This document shows positions 26,468 through 36,557 of a stretch of 64,000 bases of DNA, piece by piece. Origin of the DNA: Maricaulis sp965228215 (GTDB taxonomy: Bacteria > Pseudomonadota > Alphaproteobacteria > Caulobacterales > Maricaulaceae); assembly GCA_965228215.1 (NCBI GenBank), contig OZ245800.1, forward strand, positions 310,001 through 374,000, in the 5' to 3' direction. Each line of letters begins with the position of its first letter. Position 1 is the stretch's first letter. The translations under genes were made by a program, and so were the position numbers. The notes under the pieces are model-generated. The model saw only the letters and a list, made by a program, of their open reading frames with translations, ran no database searches and was not told the DNA's origin.

Positions 26468-27499
26468 ATGAATTTCCTCTCCGACACGACCGCACCCGCT
26501 CACCCGAAACTGATCGACGCCATCGCCGCGGCGAACCGCGATTTTGCGCCCAGCTATGGTGCCGACGCGATAAGCCAGCGCGTTGAAGACCGGTTGAAGG
26601 AGATTTTCGAAACGGATCTCAAGCTTCTGTTCGCGGTTTCCGGAACGGCGTCGAATGCCCTGGCCCTGTCCGTCCTCTGCCCGCCTCACAGCGCCATTCT
26701 CTGCCATGACGAGGCACATATTCACCGCGATGAACGCGGTGCGCCCGAATTCTACACCGGTGGCGGCAAGCTGATCCCCTTGCTGGGCGATCATGCCAAG
26801 ATCTCGATGACCGCCCTCGATCGTGTGCTGAACGAGATCCCGGAGGGTTTCGTGCACACGGGCCCCGTCCGTGTCCTGTCCCTGTCCAATCTCAGCGAGA
26901 GCGGCACGGCCTACACACCGGCCGAGGTCGCCGAGCGGTCGCAACGCCTTAAGGACCGGCCCGCCTTCCTGCACATGGACGGCGCGCGTTTCGCCAACGC
27001 CCTTGTCACGCTGGGCTGCACGCCGGCGGAACTGACCTGGAAGGCCGGTGTCGACGCGCTGTGTTTCGGCGCGACGAAGAATGGTGCCCTGGGGGCCGAG
27101 GCCATCATCCTCTTCCCGTCCGTGATGGACCGGTTCGAGGAGTTGCAGGCGCGCCAGAAGCGCGGCGGTCACATGGCGCCCAAGATGCGCTACCTGGCGG
27201 CACAGTTTGACGCCTGGCTGGACGATGATCTCTGGCTCGACCTCGCCCGGACCGCGAACAGCCGCGCCACCGAACTGGCAGCGGTCCTCTCCGCCATTCC
27301 GGGCGCCGAAGTCCTGCACCCGGTCGACGGCAATGAAGTCTTCGCCCGCATTCCAGACGGTGTGGCACAGGGTCTGCGCGATGCCGGGGCCGGATTTTAT
27401 CAATGGCCGGACGGGTCCGCCCGTTTCGTCGCCAGCTGGTGCACCGAAGAGGCCGAGATCCAGGCCCTTGCGGACGCCGCTTCAGCGCACGCCGGCTGA
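26468..27499 (+). CDS. Low-specificity threonine aldolase-like PLP enzyme
   Basis: A 343-aa PLP enzyme of the threonine aldolase / aromatic-amino-acid beta-eliminating lyase family. It splits L-threonine or allo-threonine to glycine and acetaldehyde. Seen: MNFLSDTTAPAHPKLIDAI at the N-terminus, CHDEAHIHRDERGAPEF, LHMDGARFANA, and the PLP lysine Lys204 in CFGATKNGALGAEA. The ATG at 26468 starts exactly at the family's conserved N-terminus; an upstream in-frame ATG at 26432 would add 12 unconserved residues. It is 32 bases after the previous gene. Confidence 0.9.
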   Translation: MNFLSDTTAPAHPKLIDAIAAANRDFAPSYGADAISQRVEDRLKEIFETDLKLLFAVSGTASNALALSVLCPPHSAILCHDEAHIHRDERGAPEFYTGGGKLIPLLGDHAKISMTALDRVLNEIPEGFVHTGPVRVLSLSNLSESGTAYTPAEVAERSQRLKDRPAFLHMDGARFANALVTLGCTPAELTWKAGVDALCFGATKNGALGAEAIILFPSVMDRFEELQARQKRGGHMAPKMRYLAAQFDAWLDDDLWLDLARTANSRATELAAVLSAIPGAEVLHPVDGNEVFARIPDGVAQGLRDAGAGFYQWPDGSARFVASWCTEEAEIQALADAASAHAG

Positions 27500-27564
27500 C
27501 ATCAACCCCCACTTGCGCGAGCAGAACAAACCGTTCACACTTTAAACGAGCATGGAGTCTGCCA

Positions 27565-27897
27565 ATGCCCCAGGGATGTGCCGTGACCTTCCGGCTCGAC
27601 CGGGTCGATTTCGACCCGTTCGGACGGGTTGTTCTGACCGATCGTGCGAGCGCGGCCGCGCTCGGCGGCCTGTTCGATCAGGCTGACGCGATTGCCTGTG
27701 AAAGCGGGTGCGGCGCACCGCTCAGCTGCGACACGGCACTGATCCGGCGCGACCAGTTGATCCGGATCGGGCCGGACCTGCTGGTGAACAATGCCGATTT
27801 CGCCGCGATCATCCGCAAGCGCAAGGCCGTACAGGCCGAGCACGCGGTCATCATGTTCAGGGTCTACAGGGAGATCGAGCTGCGCGAGGCCGGCTGA
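27565..27897 (+). CDS. Small protein of unknown function (110 aa)
   Basis: I do not recognise this protein. The ATG at 27565 (MPQGCAVTFRLDRVDF) gives 110 aa without signal peptide or membrane helix. It has a cluster of cysteines, CESGCGAPLSC, about residues 49-59, and a basic IIRKRKAV segment; the cluster could bind metal. Its codon choice matches the neighbours. It converges with the receiver gene, whose stop begins at the next base. Confidence 0.6.
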   Translation: MPQGCAVTFRLDRVDFDPFGRVVLTDRASAAALGGLFDQADAIACESGCGAPLSCDTALIRRDQLIRIGPDLLVNNADFAAIIRKRKAVQAEHAVIMFRVYREIELREAG

Positions 27898-28404
27898 TCA
27901 GCAGGCTTCGGCTTCTTCATCCGTGGACCGGCGCCACGGGCCGCGATAACGCGGATCCTGGCGGCGGCGACGGTCCGGACCGAAATAGGTGGTCGCCTTC
28001 ACGAAACGGCGCGGACGCTCGATTAGTGCCGTGATGCGGTGGAAGAGATCCACCGGACGCACCGGCTTGGCGAGATATTCATTCACGCCGGCATTGATCG
28101 CCTCGAAGACTTTCGAGCGATCGGTATGGCCCGTGACCATCACGATCGGCAGGTATTTGTTGGAACTGTCCGACGCGGTGCGGACAAGGCGGGTGAATTC
28201 CAGCCCGTTCAGATCGCCCAGCATGTAGTCGACCAGGGCGAAATCCGGATTGACGTCCCGCATCGTCTCGAAAGCGTCGGCAGCGTCCTTCACCTCGACA
28301 ATCGTGCGCACGCCAAAACCCTGCAGAATGGTCCGCAGGATGGTGGACATGTGGGCATTGTCCTCGACGATCAGAACTCGGATACGCTCGAAACTACCGG
28401 ACAT
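27898..28404 (-). CDS. Stand-alone response-regulator receiver protein (first of three)
   Basis: A 168-aa CheY-type receiver without a DNA-binding or enzymatic output domain. The fold residues are all present: acidic ED at 14-15, phosphoacceptor Asp59 in ALVDYML, Thr in VMVTGH and Lys in LAKPV. The C-terminal tail contains FGPDRRRRQ, a basic motif common in alphaproteobacterial single-domain receivers. It likely relays phosphate or binds a partner. No histidine kinase is next to it. A possible CtrA-like site lies 60 bases upstream. Confidence 0.92.
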   Translation of the reverse strand: MSGSFERIRVLIVEDNAHMSTILRTILQGFGVRTIVEVKDAADAFETMRDVNPDFALVDYMLGDLNGLEFTRLVRTASDSSNKYLPIVMVTGHTDRSKVFEAINAGVNEYLAKPVRPVDLFHRITALIERPRRFVKATTYFGPDRRRRQDPRYRGPWRRSTDEEAEAC

Positions 28405-28462
28405 GGGGTCTCACAGGAGGCGTCGTGACTCAGATTCGAACCCAATTCTGACGCATCTGGTC

Positions 28463-28477
28463 TTAACCAAGTCTTGA
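28463..28477. promoter_or_regulatory. Possible CtrA-like site
   Basis: TTAACCAAGTCTTGA fits TTAA-N7-TTAA, the CtrA recognition pattern, with one mismatch in the second half. It is about 60 bases upstream of the receiver gene on the minus strand. A chance match is possible. Confidence 0.25.
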
Positions 28478-28514
28478 TCGGCCCGGTCTGTCTGCACACG
28501 GTTTCACGAGGCAA

Positions 28515-29063
28515 TCAGCCCGGATTACGCGCCGCTTCGCAGACCCGCCCCAGGTCGCGCACGAGGAGTTGCAGTCCATCCCCTTCAAATCCCTCGCGTC
28601 CTGCATTGTCGGGATCATCCGGATTGAGCGAATCCGTGCGCAGGAAACCGTCATTCGGTTGCCCGAATGTAATCACCGTGGCCGAGGGCGGTTCATTGCG
28701 ATCGCGCTGGCGGGACGGGCGGCCACCCAGCGTGTAGTGCGTGACCGTCTCGGTCCGCTCCGGCAGGCAGGGCTCGCGTTCGATATGGAATTCGAAGCGC
28801 CGCATCACCGTCCAGGCGCATTGCCGGGCCCGGAAAACACGCTCATAGCGCTCACCGGGGCCGATCTCGACCGGATCGGCATCGCGCCACATGCGCCGCC
28901 AGGTTCCCAGCCGCGTGCGCGTGCGCGCCCATTCCGGCAGGAGTGTCAGGTTCTCCGCGCCGTCATTGTGAAACCGAACCGTGATGTCACAAGCCGCCTC
29001 GGCCTCAGCCGCGAGGCTGGCTCCGGCAAAACCGGCTGCCGCAAGCAAGATCCAGGTCTTCAT
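28515..29063 (-). CDS. Secreted protein of unknown function (182 aa)
   Basis: I do not recognise the family. The Met at 29063 gives MKTWILLAAAGFAGASLA followed by AEAEAACD, a good signal peptide with cleavage near residue 24. The mature protein has a beta-rich look (DITVRFHNDGAENLTLLPEW) and several cysteines (CDITV, RQCAW, EPCLP, RVCEA) that could form two disulfides in the periplasm. The frame is open upstream to 29141, but only the internal start yields an N-terminal signal. Confidence 0.65.
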   Translation of the reverse strand: MKTWILLAAAGFAGASLAAEAEAACDITVRFHNDGAENLTLLPEWARTRTRLGTWRRMWRDADPVEIGPGERYERVFRARQCAWTVMRRFEFHIEREPCLPERTETVTHYTLGGRPSRQRDRNEPPSATVITFGQPNDGFLRTDSLNPDDPDNAGREGFEGDGLQLLVRDLGRVCEAARNPG

Positions 29064-29252
29064 GTCGTCCTCCCCTGTGCCGCCTATTGATAGCACAGAC
29101 CGGTTCGCGGGCGGAGATCGAGGCGGGGAAAGCTCCCCCACGACCCCCGCTGCGACAGGCCGTCACGCGGCCAGAGGTCACAGTGCGGGGCATCTGTGCT
29201 AGGCTAATCTGGTTGCGTCATTTGGGTTTCGGCGATGAAGAAAGGCTGAGCC

Positions 29253-29645
29253 ATGAATATCGCAGAGCAATCGGTGCGCAGTCTGATCCTCAGGGCGCGG
29301 GCCTATGACAGCAAGGAACAGATCGACGATTTCGAGCCTGATCCGGATACCGCGGAGACAGATGCCGTGGAAAGCTTGCAGACCGGTGACAAGGATCCGA
29401 TCCGTGACGAGATCGAGAACTGGCTGGGCGGCCTCGACGAGGAAGCCCTGGCAGAACTCGTCGCGCTCTACTGGATCGGTCGCGGTGATTTCGAGGGACG
29501 GGACTTCCCCGCAGCCGTGCGCGAGGCGCGCGGACGGCGGACAACGCCCACGGCAGACTATCTGCTGGGCGCTCCGCTGATGGGCGATTACCTGGAAATC
29601 GGATTGGACGCGGTCATCGAGGCCGACGTCTATGATGATGCCTGA
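29253..29645 (+). CDS. DUF3775 family protein
   Basis: A 130-aa acidic cytoplasmic protein. The central WLGGLDEEALAELVALYWIGRGDF and the C-terminal TADYLLGAPLMGDYLEIGLD are the hallmarks of DUF3775, a family seen mainly in alphaproteobacteria with no known role. It stands alone between a convergent receiver gene and the divergent secreted protein. The start MNIAEQSVRSLILRA follows an AAAGGC-like site. Confidence 0.8.
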   Translation: MNIAEQSVRSLILRARAYDSKEQIDDFEPDPDTAETDAVESLQTGDKDPIRDEIENWLGGLDEEALAELVALYWIGRGDFEGRDFPAAVREARGRRTTPTADYLLGAPLMGDYLEIGLDAVIEADVYDDA

Positions 29646-29681
29646 AATGATCGCTGCGCGGGCCTGACCCGCCGGCGGGAT

Positions 29682-30131
29682 CTAGACTTCGCCGCCTGCG
29701 GATTTCCACGCGACCTCGGTCGCGCGCTGACCCGTATTGTCACCCTGGCGGGATGACAGGACCTGCAGGATCCGCTCGCCCAGGCGTTCCGGCATGACCG
29801 GCTTGACCAGATAGGCATCCGTGCCGGCCTGGACCGCGTTCTGCACCACATGAGCTTCGGCGTGACCGGTCAGTACGACGATCGGGACTTGTTGATTGAT
29901 GGCGTCTTCCTGCTTGCGCAGGCGTTTGGCTAGCGAGAGACCATTCGATCCCTTCAGCTCGTAATCGAGCAGGATGCAATCGAGCTCCTGCTGGCTGACC
30001 ATTTCCCAGGCACTGTCGATATCAGCCGCCTCGAAAATCTCCTCGCAACCGAGGCTTTTCAGCAAGCGGGCGACAAGGGTGCGGATCGCGTCCACATCCT
30101 CAACAACCAGAATTTTCAGTCCCTTGAGCAT
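29682..30131 (-). CDS. Stand-alone receiver protein (second of three)
   Basis: A 149-aa single-domain response regulator. The Met at 30131 begins MLKGLKILVVEDVDAIR. Phosphoacceptor Asp56 is in CILLDYEL, with conserved Thr in VVLTGH and Lys in LVKPVMPERL. The short C-terminal tail has no recognised motif. It probably has its own promoter in the 200-base gap upstream, and no kinase is adjacent. Related to, but clearly diverged from, the receivers at 27.9 and 32.4 kb. Confidence 0.9.
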   Translation of the reverse strand: MLKGLKILVVEDVDAIRTLVARLLKSLGCEEIFEAADIDSAWEMVSQQELDCILLDYELKGSNGLSLAKRLRKQEDAINQQVPIVVLTGHAEAHVVQNAVQAGTDAYLVKPVMPERLGERILQVLSSRQGDNTGQRATEVAWKSAGGEV

Positions 30132-30346
30132 CACGCACCTCAAGACCCTTAACGCGAAACTTGAGTACGCTAACAAAACGGGCTGAATAGTCTCTTAAGA
30201 TCGGCGCACGGCTTCGTGATTGTTTTATACGGTTTAGCCCGAATGCCCTGCCCTGCAATACAATATCATCCAGGGCAGCACCTCCACCGAGCCGGCCTGA
30301 AAGGCCTGAACTTGCAGCGCTTCGCCAGGGCCCATACGATTGCAGC

Positions 30347-30748
30347 ATGCGCATGCTCGACATCATCAAGGACGCCGTGGCGGCCTTTCTCATCCTGGCA
30401 GCCAATATACTGGTGCTGGTCCTGGTCATGTTCGTCTACGGCACCTTCATCGAGCCCGGCCATGACAATGCCTTCTACGAGGCCGCCGCTCCGCGCATCG
30501 CGCTGTGGAGCGCGCCGATCGCCGGCGCCGCGCTTTTCTTCCTGACCGGCCTCTTCCGTATTCCCCGCAATCCGGGCCGCGGCGCCATCCTCCTCACCCT
30601 GTCGACCTGGGTGTGTTACGTCGCGATCGACATCATCGCCGGCGTCGCGATGGCGGGAGATACCAGTTTCATGAGCCCACACTTCGCCTTCTCGCTGAGC
30701 ATGGCCCTGGCGGGTGGATTGCTGGCGACGCGGATGGTGCGCGCCTGA
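30347..30748 (+). CDS. Small four-helix membrane protein, unknown
   Basis: A 133-aa protein with four likely membrane helices (about 10-32, 50-68, 80-100, 110-130), FFLTGLFRIPRNPGRG lying between helices 2 and 3. No family was recognised. The coding pattern is consistent and the start MRMLDIIKDAV is well placed. It is convergent with the next membrane-protein gene, whose stop is only 36 bases away. Confidence 0.6.
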   Translation: MRMLDIIKDAVAAFLILAANILVLVLVMFVYGTFIEPGHDNAFYEAAAPRIALWSAPIAGAALFFLTGLFRIPRNPGRGAILLTLSTWVCYVAIDIIAGVAMAGDTSFMSPHFAFSLSMALAGGLLATRMVRA

Positions 30749-30784
30749 CGCCGCCAGCTTCGGCTCGAGCCCAGATTTCTCTCT

Positions 30785-31189
30785 CTAGGATGAAGCCGCC
30801 TCCGGCGCACGTTTGGGCCAGGCGGCGACCAGAAAGATCGCCAGGAAGGCCAGATTGTAGACGGCATTCATCGGAGCGCCGACCAAGACCGAGCCGATCG
30901 AGTCCGGGATGAACCAGCCGAAGGCTCCCCACAACACCGCCTGACGCAGATCTCCGCCACGGGCGAGGACAAGCAGGGTGACACCCCAGCCGGTCGTGAT
31001 CCCGCCCCCGACCGCCGCGATGAAGCGGGTTGGTGCGGCTTCACCGCTCTGCTGGCCGTCCAGGGGAAAGAAGGCCGCATCGACGAAAAATGACAGGACA
31101 GAGGTCAGGGGCGGAATGCTGGAAGCGGCCGTCAGCAGGCCGAAACCGATCAATGCCCAGGCGGGCAGGTAAAGGCGTTTGGGATCCAT
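30785..31189 (-). CDS. Small membrane protein divergent from a MmyB-type regulator
   Basis: A 134-aa protein with about four helices (about 8-25, 55-75, 85-103, 108-125). It contains the Gly-rich AAVGGGITTGWGVTLLVLARGG. Not assigned to a characterised family. It is transcribed divergently from the XRE regulator at 31322, with a dyad between them at 31271-31287, so it is a good candidate for the regulator's target. Confidence 0.6.
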   Translation of the reverse strand: MDPKRLYLPAWALIGFGLLTAASSIPPLTSVLSFFVDAAFFPLDGQQSGEAAPTRFIAAVGGGITTGWGVTLLVLARGGDLRQAVLWGAFGWFIPDSIGSVLVGAPMNAVYNLAFLAIFLVAAWPKRAPEAASS

Positions 31190-31270
31190 GATGCTCTCCT
31201 CGTAGCTTGGATCAGGGTCGCTCGGACCCGTGTTCTGGCCGCAGCAAACCCCTAACGGTTCCGCCGCTCA

Positions 31271-31287
31271 ATTACCCGGGAGGTAAT
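31271..31287. promoter_or_regulatory. Dyad between the XRE regulator and its divergent neighbour
   Basis: ATTACC-CGGGA-GGTAAT has perfect 6-bp arms with a 5-base spacer and is 35 bases upstream of the preferred XRE start. Dyads with TACC/GGTA halves are, to my knowledge, typical for MmyB-type XRE regulators. An in-frame ATG at 31286 overlaps it, which argues for the later start. Confidence 0.6.
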
Positions 31288-31321
31288 GGCGGCGCTTACC
31301 TCGCTGTGGCAGTCTGGCGCG

Positions 31322-32125
31322 ATGTCGACCTCCAGCCTCGCCCCTGCCGCACCCGCCTCATCCGGTGATTTCGGCCCCCTGCTGAAATCCTGGCGCCAGC
31401 GCCGCCGTCTCAGCCAGCTCGCCCTCGGTCTCGATGCCGATGTCTCGGCACGCCATATCAGCTTCCTGGAAAGCGGACGTTCCCGCCCCAGCCGCGTCAT
31501 GGTGGAACGTCTCGCCGACGGTCTCGACATGCCGCTGGTCGAGCGCAATGCCCTGCTCTCCTCCGCCGGTTTCGCGCCGCGCTACACGCACGCCCCGCTG
31601 GATGATGCGAGCCTGGCCCCGGCGCTCGATGCCATGCGCCAGATGATGCATGCCCATACGCCTTATCCGGCCCTGATCTTCGATGCCGACTGGACCGCGC
31701 TGGACGCCAATCCCGCGGGCAAGGCCCTGCTCGGCGGAGCGATCGAGGGCGGCAAGGCCAATCTCGTCGAACTCATGCTGGACGACCCGGCCATGCGGGC
31801 GCGCATCCTCAACTGGAACGAGATCGGCCATGCCATGGTGACGCGCCTGCGCGCCGAGAGCCGCCATGCCGGCGGTGATGTAAGGCTCGACGCGCTGGCC
31901 GACCGGGTCGAGGCCGAACTCCCGCCGGGCGAGATCCCGGACGTGTCCGCCTCGCCCTTCCTCGCCGTACAATTCGATCTCGACGGCGCCGTCCTGTCGA
32001 TGTTCTCGACCGTGGCCCAGATCTCCTCGCCCTACGACATCACCCTCACCGATCTGCGCCTGGAACTTTTCTTCCCGGCCGATGCACAGAGCAAGGCGAT
32101 CCTGGAGATGATGGGGACTGCGTAG
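31322..32125 (+). CDS. XRE-family regulator with MmyB-like ligand domain
   Basis: About 267 aa. The N-terminal Cro/XRE HTH (about 18-72) has LKSWRQRRRLSQLALGLDADVS followed by ARHISFLESGRSRPSRVM. The C-terminal MmyB-like domain (about 80-255) in relatives binds fatty-acid-like ligands. The start at 31322 (MSTSSLAPAAPAS) is preferred to 31286, since the latter ATG lies in the apparent operator. It is divergent from a small membrane protein, probably its target. Confidence 0.88.
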   Translation: MSTSSLAPAAPASSGDFGPLLKSWRQRRRLSQLALGLDADVSARHISFLESGRSRPSRVMVERLADGLDMPLVERNALLSSAGFAPRYTHAPLDDASLAPALDAMRQMMHAHTPYPALIFDADWTALDANPAGKALLGGAIEGGKANLVELMLDDPAMRARILNWNEIGHAMVTRLRAESRHAGGDVRLDALADRVEAELPPGEIPDVSASPFLAVQFDLDGAVLSMFSTVAQISSPYDITLTDLRLELFFPADAQSKAILEMMGTA

Positions 32126-32202
32126 GGGTGGATCCCCGCTGACCTCGCCTCTCGCTTCTGATCTGTTCGGAGCATGGATCAGGCTTTGGGGATGATGGAG
32201 TG

Positions 32203-32385
32203 ATGGCGAAGTTCGCCCGGATGGCGCGAATTGTCTCGATCGCTTGTTTCGGCCTGCTTGTGCTCGCCATGTTCGTCGATGCCTGGTTCGGCCCGTCGCT
32301 GATGATGCCGGCCCAGGTTTACATGTCGCTCGCCGTCACAATGGCGTTCGCTATCGCGATTGATCGCAATTGGGGTGATTACTGA
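32203..32385 (+). CDS. Small two-helix membrane protein (60 aa), unknown
   Basis: The ATG at 32203 is preceded by GGATGATGGAG, a plausible ribosome site. The 60-aa product has two hydrophobic helices (about 8-26 and 35-52) and ends DRNWGDY. No family was recognised; being short, it could be spurious, but the hydrophobicity pattern and ribosome site support it. Confidence 0.45.
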   Translation: MAKFARMARIVSIACFGLLVLAMFVDAWFGPSLMMPAQVYMSLAVTMAFAIAIDRNWGDY

Positions 32386-32411
32386 CGCTGAGGCGACAAA
32401 CGCCCCGAACC

Positions 32412-32840
32412 CTAGGCCTGGGCGCGATCGCGGACGGCGAAGGCCTCGCCGCTGACCAGGGCGGTGATGTGGGCGCCCAGCGTTTTTGCGCTGACCGGTT
32501 TGGACACCACGATATCGGCACCGGCGAGCTCGGCCTCGCGGGCGACATGGTCGGCACCGATCGGGTCCATCAGGATGATCGGCACGTCCTTGTCGGGGCT
32601 GAGCGGGCTCTGGCGGAATTCACGCACGACATCGAGACCGCAGGCATGGCCCAGATCCTTGTCGATGATGGCTATGTCTATCCGGCCGGCACGCGCCAGG
32701 ACCAGGGCTTCATCCCCGTCCGCGCCCTCGAAGATCCGGTCGGCACCAAGCCCCTTGAGCAGGGTTTTGACAACGGTCCGCACCGGCTTGCTGTCATCGA
32801 TCAGCAAAATGCTCACCTGGCCCAGATCGATATCGCTCAT
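32412..32840 (-). CDS. Stand-alone receiver protein (third of three), degenerate Thr/Ser position
   Basis: A 142-aa CheY-like protein starting at 32840 (MSDIDLGQVSILLIDD). Acidic pair Asp15-Asp16, likely phosphoacceptor Asp60 in IAIIDKDLG and Lys in VVSKPVS are present. The conserved Thr/Ser after beta-4 is replaced: IILMDPIGADH aligns where VxxTGH is found in the two other receivers. This may make the switch phosphorylation-independent or impaired. No kinase is adjacent. Unlike the first receiver, it has no FGPDRRR tail. Confidence 0.85.
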   Translation of the reverse strand: MSDIDLGQVSILLIDDSKPVRTVVKTLLKGLGADRIFEGADGDEALVLARAGRIDIAIIDKDLGHACGLDVVREFRQSPLSPDKDVPIILMDPIGADHVAREAELAGADIVVSKPVSAKTLGAHITALVSGEAFAVRDRAQA

Positions 32841-33019
32841 GCATGCCTCCATCCGATTGGACACAGTCTGCCATGAGAGACTTAACATCCGGCTACCCGT
32901 GGTTAATGGGATATGAGGGTGGGCGCGAGGTCGCCGGGGATGGCGCGGGTGGCGGCGGGGAGGTGTTCTGCGGGGGTGGTGCCATCCATACGCGTTGCAA
33001 ATTTTAGCTCACAAGTCTT

Positions 33020-33096
33020 TGCCGACCCCCGCCCCCGGCCCAACCACCCATGAGGGTATCCTGTACGGGTGGTTGGGCCGGGGGCGGGGGTCGGCA
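33020..33096. repeat. Large perfect inverted repeat (30-bp arms) upstream of uvrB
   Basis: Arms 33020-33049 and 33067-33096 are perfect reverse complements over 30 bp, each built of GTCGG, GGGGGCGGGGG-like and TTGGGCC blocks. They are separated by a 17-base spacer (33050-33066). It lacks a T-run on either strand, so it is not a standard terminator. A diverged direct copy of the right arm follows at 33119-33146 (GTGGTTGGG..GGGGGCGTGGG..GGCAC). The surrounding 424-base gap (32841-33264) otherwise shows no gene I can support. Confidence 0.93.
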
Positions 33097-33264
33097 CAAA
33101 ATTCGCTAACTAAGAGTCGTGGTTGGGAGGGGGCGTGGGAAGGCACAGACTGAAAAACCAAGACTCTCCCTCGCGCCACCATGGCCAGCCCCGTCACCAC
33201 TCCTGACACAACGCTGTCAGCGACCTCACTTCCTCCCGGACCGGTGGCGGCTTATATCTCGGTC

Positions 33265-35430
<2,166 letters not shown>

Positions 35431-35549
35431 TGTCACCCATTCTGCCAATCGCTTGCCACGACATAGGCCCGTTCACGCTCGAAAAGTGCCAGAGCAGACA
35501 TTCCGGTCCTGCGCGCTAACATGCCGTGTGAATCATACGGAGCCCTGTG

Positions 35550-36542
35550 ATGAGCAAGACTGCCCGTACCACGATGAAAGCCGCTGTCCTGCATTCGCCC
35601 GGCGGGCCCGACGCCCTGCAGGTCTTGGACTGGCCCAAGCCGAACCCAGAAGCGGGCAAGGTTCTCATCCGGGTGAAAGCCTTCGGGCTCAACCGGTCGG
35701 AACTCTTCACCCGGCAGGGTCATTCGCCGAACGTCAAATTGCCACGCGTGCTGGGCATTGAAGCTGTTGGCATTGTCGAGGCTGCGCCCGGCGGCGAGTT
35801 CGAGGCCGGCGAAACGGTCGTGACCGCAATGGGCGGTCTGGGCCGGGCCTTCGACGGGAGTTATGCCGAGTACACACTCGTTCCGGCAGGCCAGGTGCGC
35901 GCGATCAAGTCCTCGCTGGGTTTTGCCGAACTCGCCGCCCTACCCGAAATGCTTCAGACGGCCTGGGGGTCGCTGAACACTGCGCTACGGGCCCAACCGG
36001 GCGATACTCTGCTTATACGCGGCGGCACCACCTCGGTCGGACTGGCGACCACGCAATTGGCCAAGCGCCAGGGCCTGCGCGTGATCTCGACCTCCCGCCG
36101 CGCTGATCGCGAACAGATGGTGCGTGAGCAAGGCGCAGATGAGTTCGTGATCGATGATGGCGCGATCGCTGCGGCCGTGCGCGAGATGACGGGTGGCGGG
36201 GTCGATCGCGTACTCGAACTGGTCGGCACGACGACACTGCTCGACTCACTCGCATGCGCCAAGGCGCCAGGCCGGGTCTGCATGACAGGCATGGTCGGCA
36301 ATGCCTGGGCCCTGTCCGAATTCGCACCCATGGAAGCCATCGCAAGCGGCGTTGCCCTGACCACCTATTCAGGCGGTAGCGAGGACTTTCTGCGCACTCC
36401 CCTTCAAGACCTGGTCGAGGGCGTGGAAGCCGGAGAGATCCGCATCCGAACCGGTCCGGTCTTCACGCTGGACGACATTGTCGAAGCTCATCGCTGCATG
36501 GAAGAGAACCGCGCCGGCGGCAAGATTGTCGTGACGGTCTGA
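35550..36542 (+). CDS. Zinc-independent alcohol-dehydrogenase-like quinone oxidoreductase (MDR)
   Basis: A medium-chain dehydrogenase/reductase of about 330 aa of the NADPH:quinone oxidoreductase type. MKAAVLHSPGGPDALQVLDWPKP at the start and LNRSELFTRQGHSP are QOR-like, with no catalytic-zinc Cys. The nucleotide-binding fold has LIRGGTTSVGLATTQLAKRQGLRVI (about 155-180). The ATG at 35550 is preferred over the GTG 3 bases before it. Substrate unknown. Confidence 0.88.
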   Translation: MSKTARTTMKAAVLHSPGGPDALQVLDWPKPNPEAGKVLIRVKAFGLNRSELFTRQGHSPNVKLPRVLGIEAVGIVEAAPGGEFEAGETVVTAMGGLGRAFDGSYAEYTLVPAGQVRAIKSSLGFAELAALPEMLQTAWGSLNTALRAQPGDTLLIRGGTTSVGLATTQLAKRQGLRVISTSRRADREQMVREQGADEFVIDDGAIAAAVREMTGGGVDRVLELVGTTTLLDSLACAKAPGRVCMTGMVGNAWALSEFAPMEAIASGVALTTYSGGSEDFLRTPLQDLVEGVEAGEIRIRTGPVFTLDDIVEAHRCMEENRAGGKIVVTV

Positions 36543-36557
36543 CCACGGCCAGAGTCA

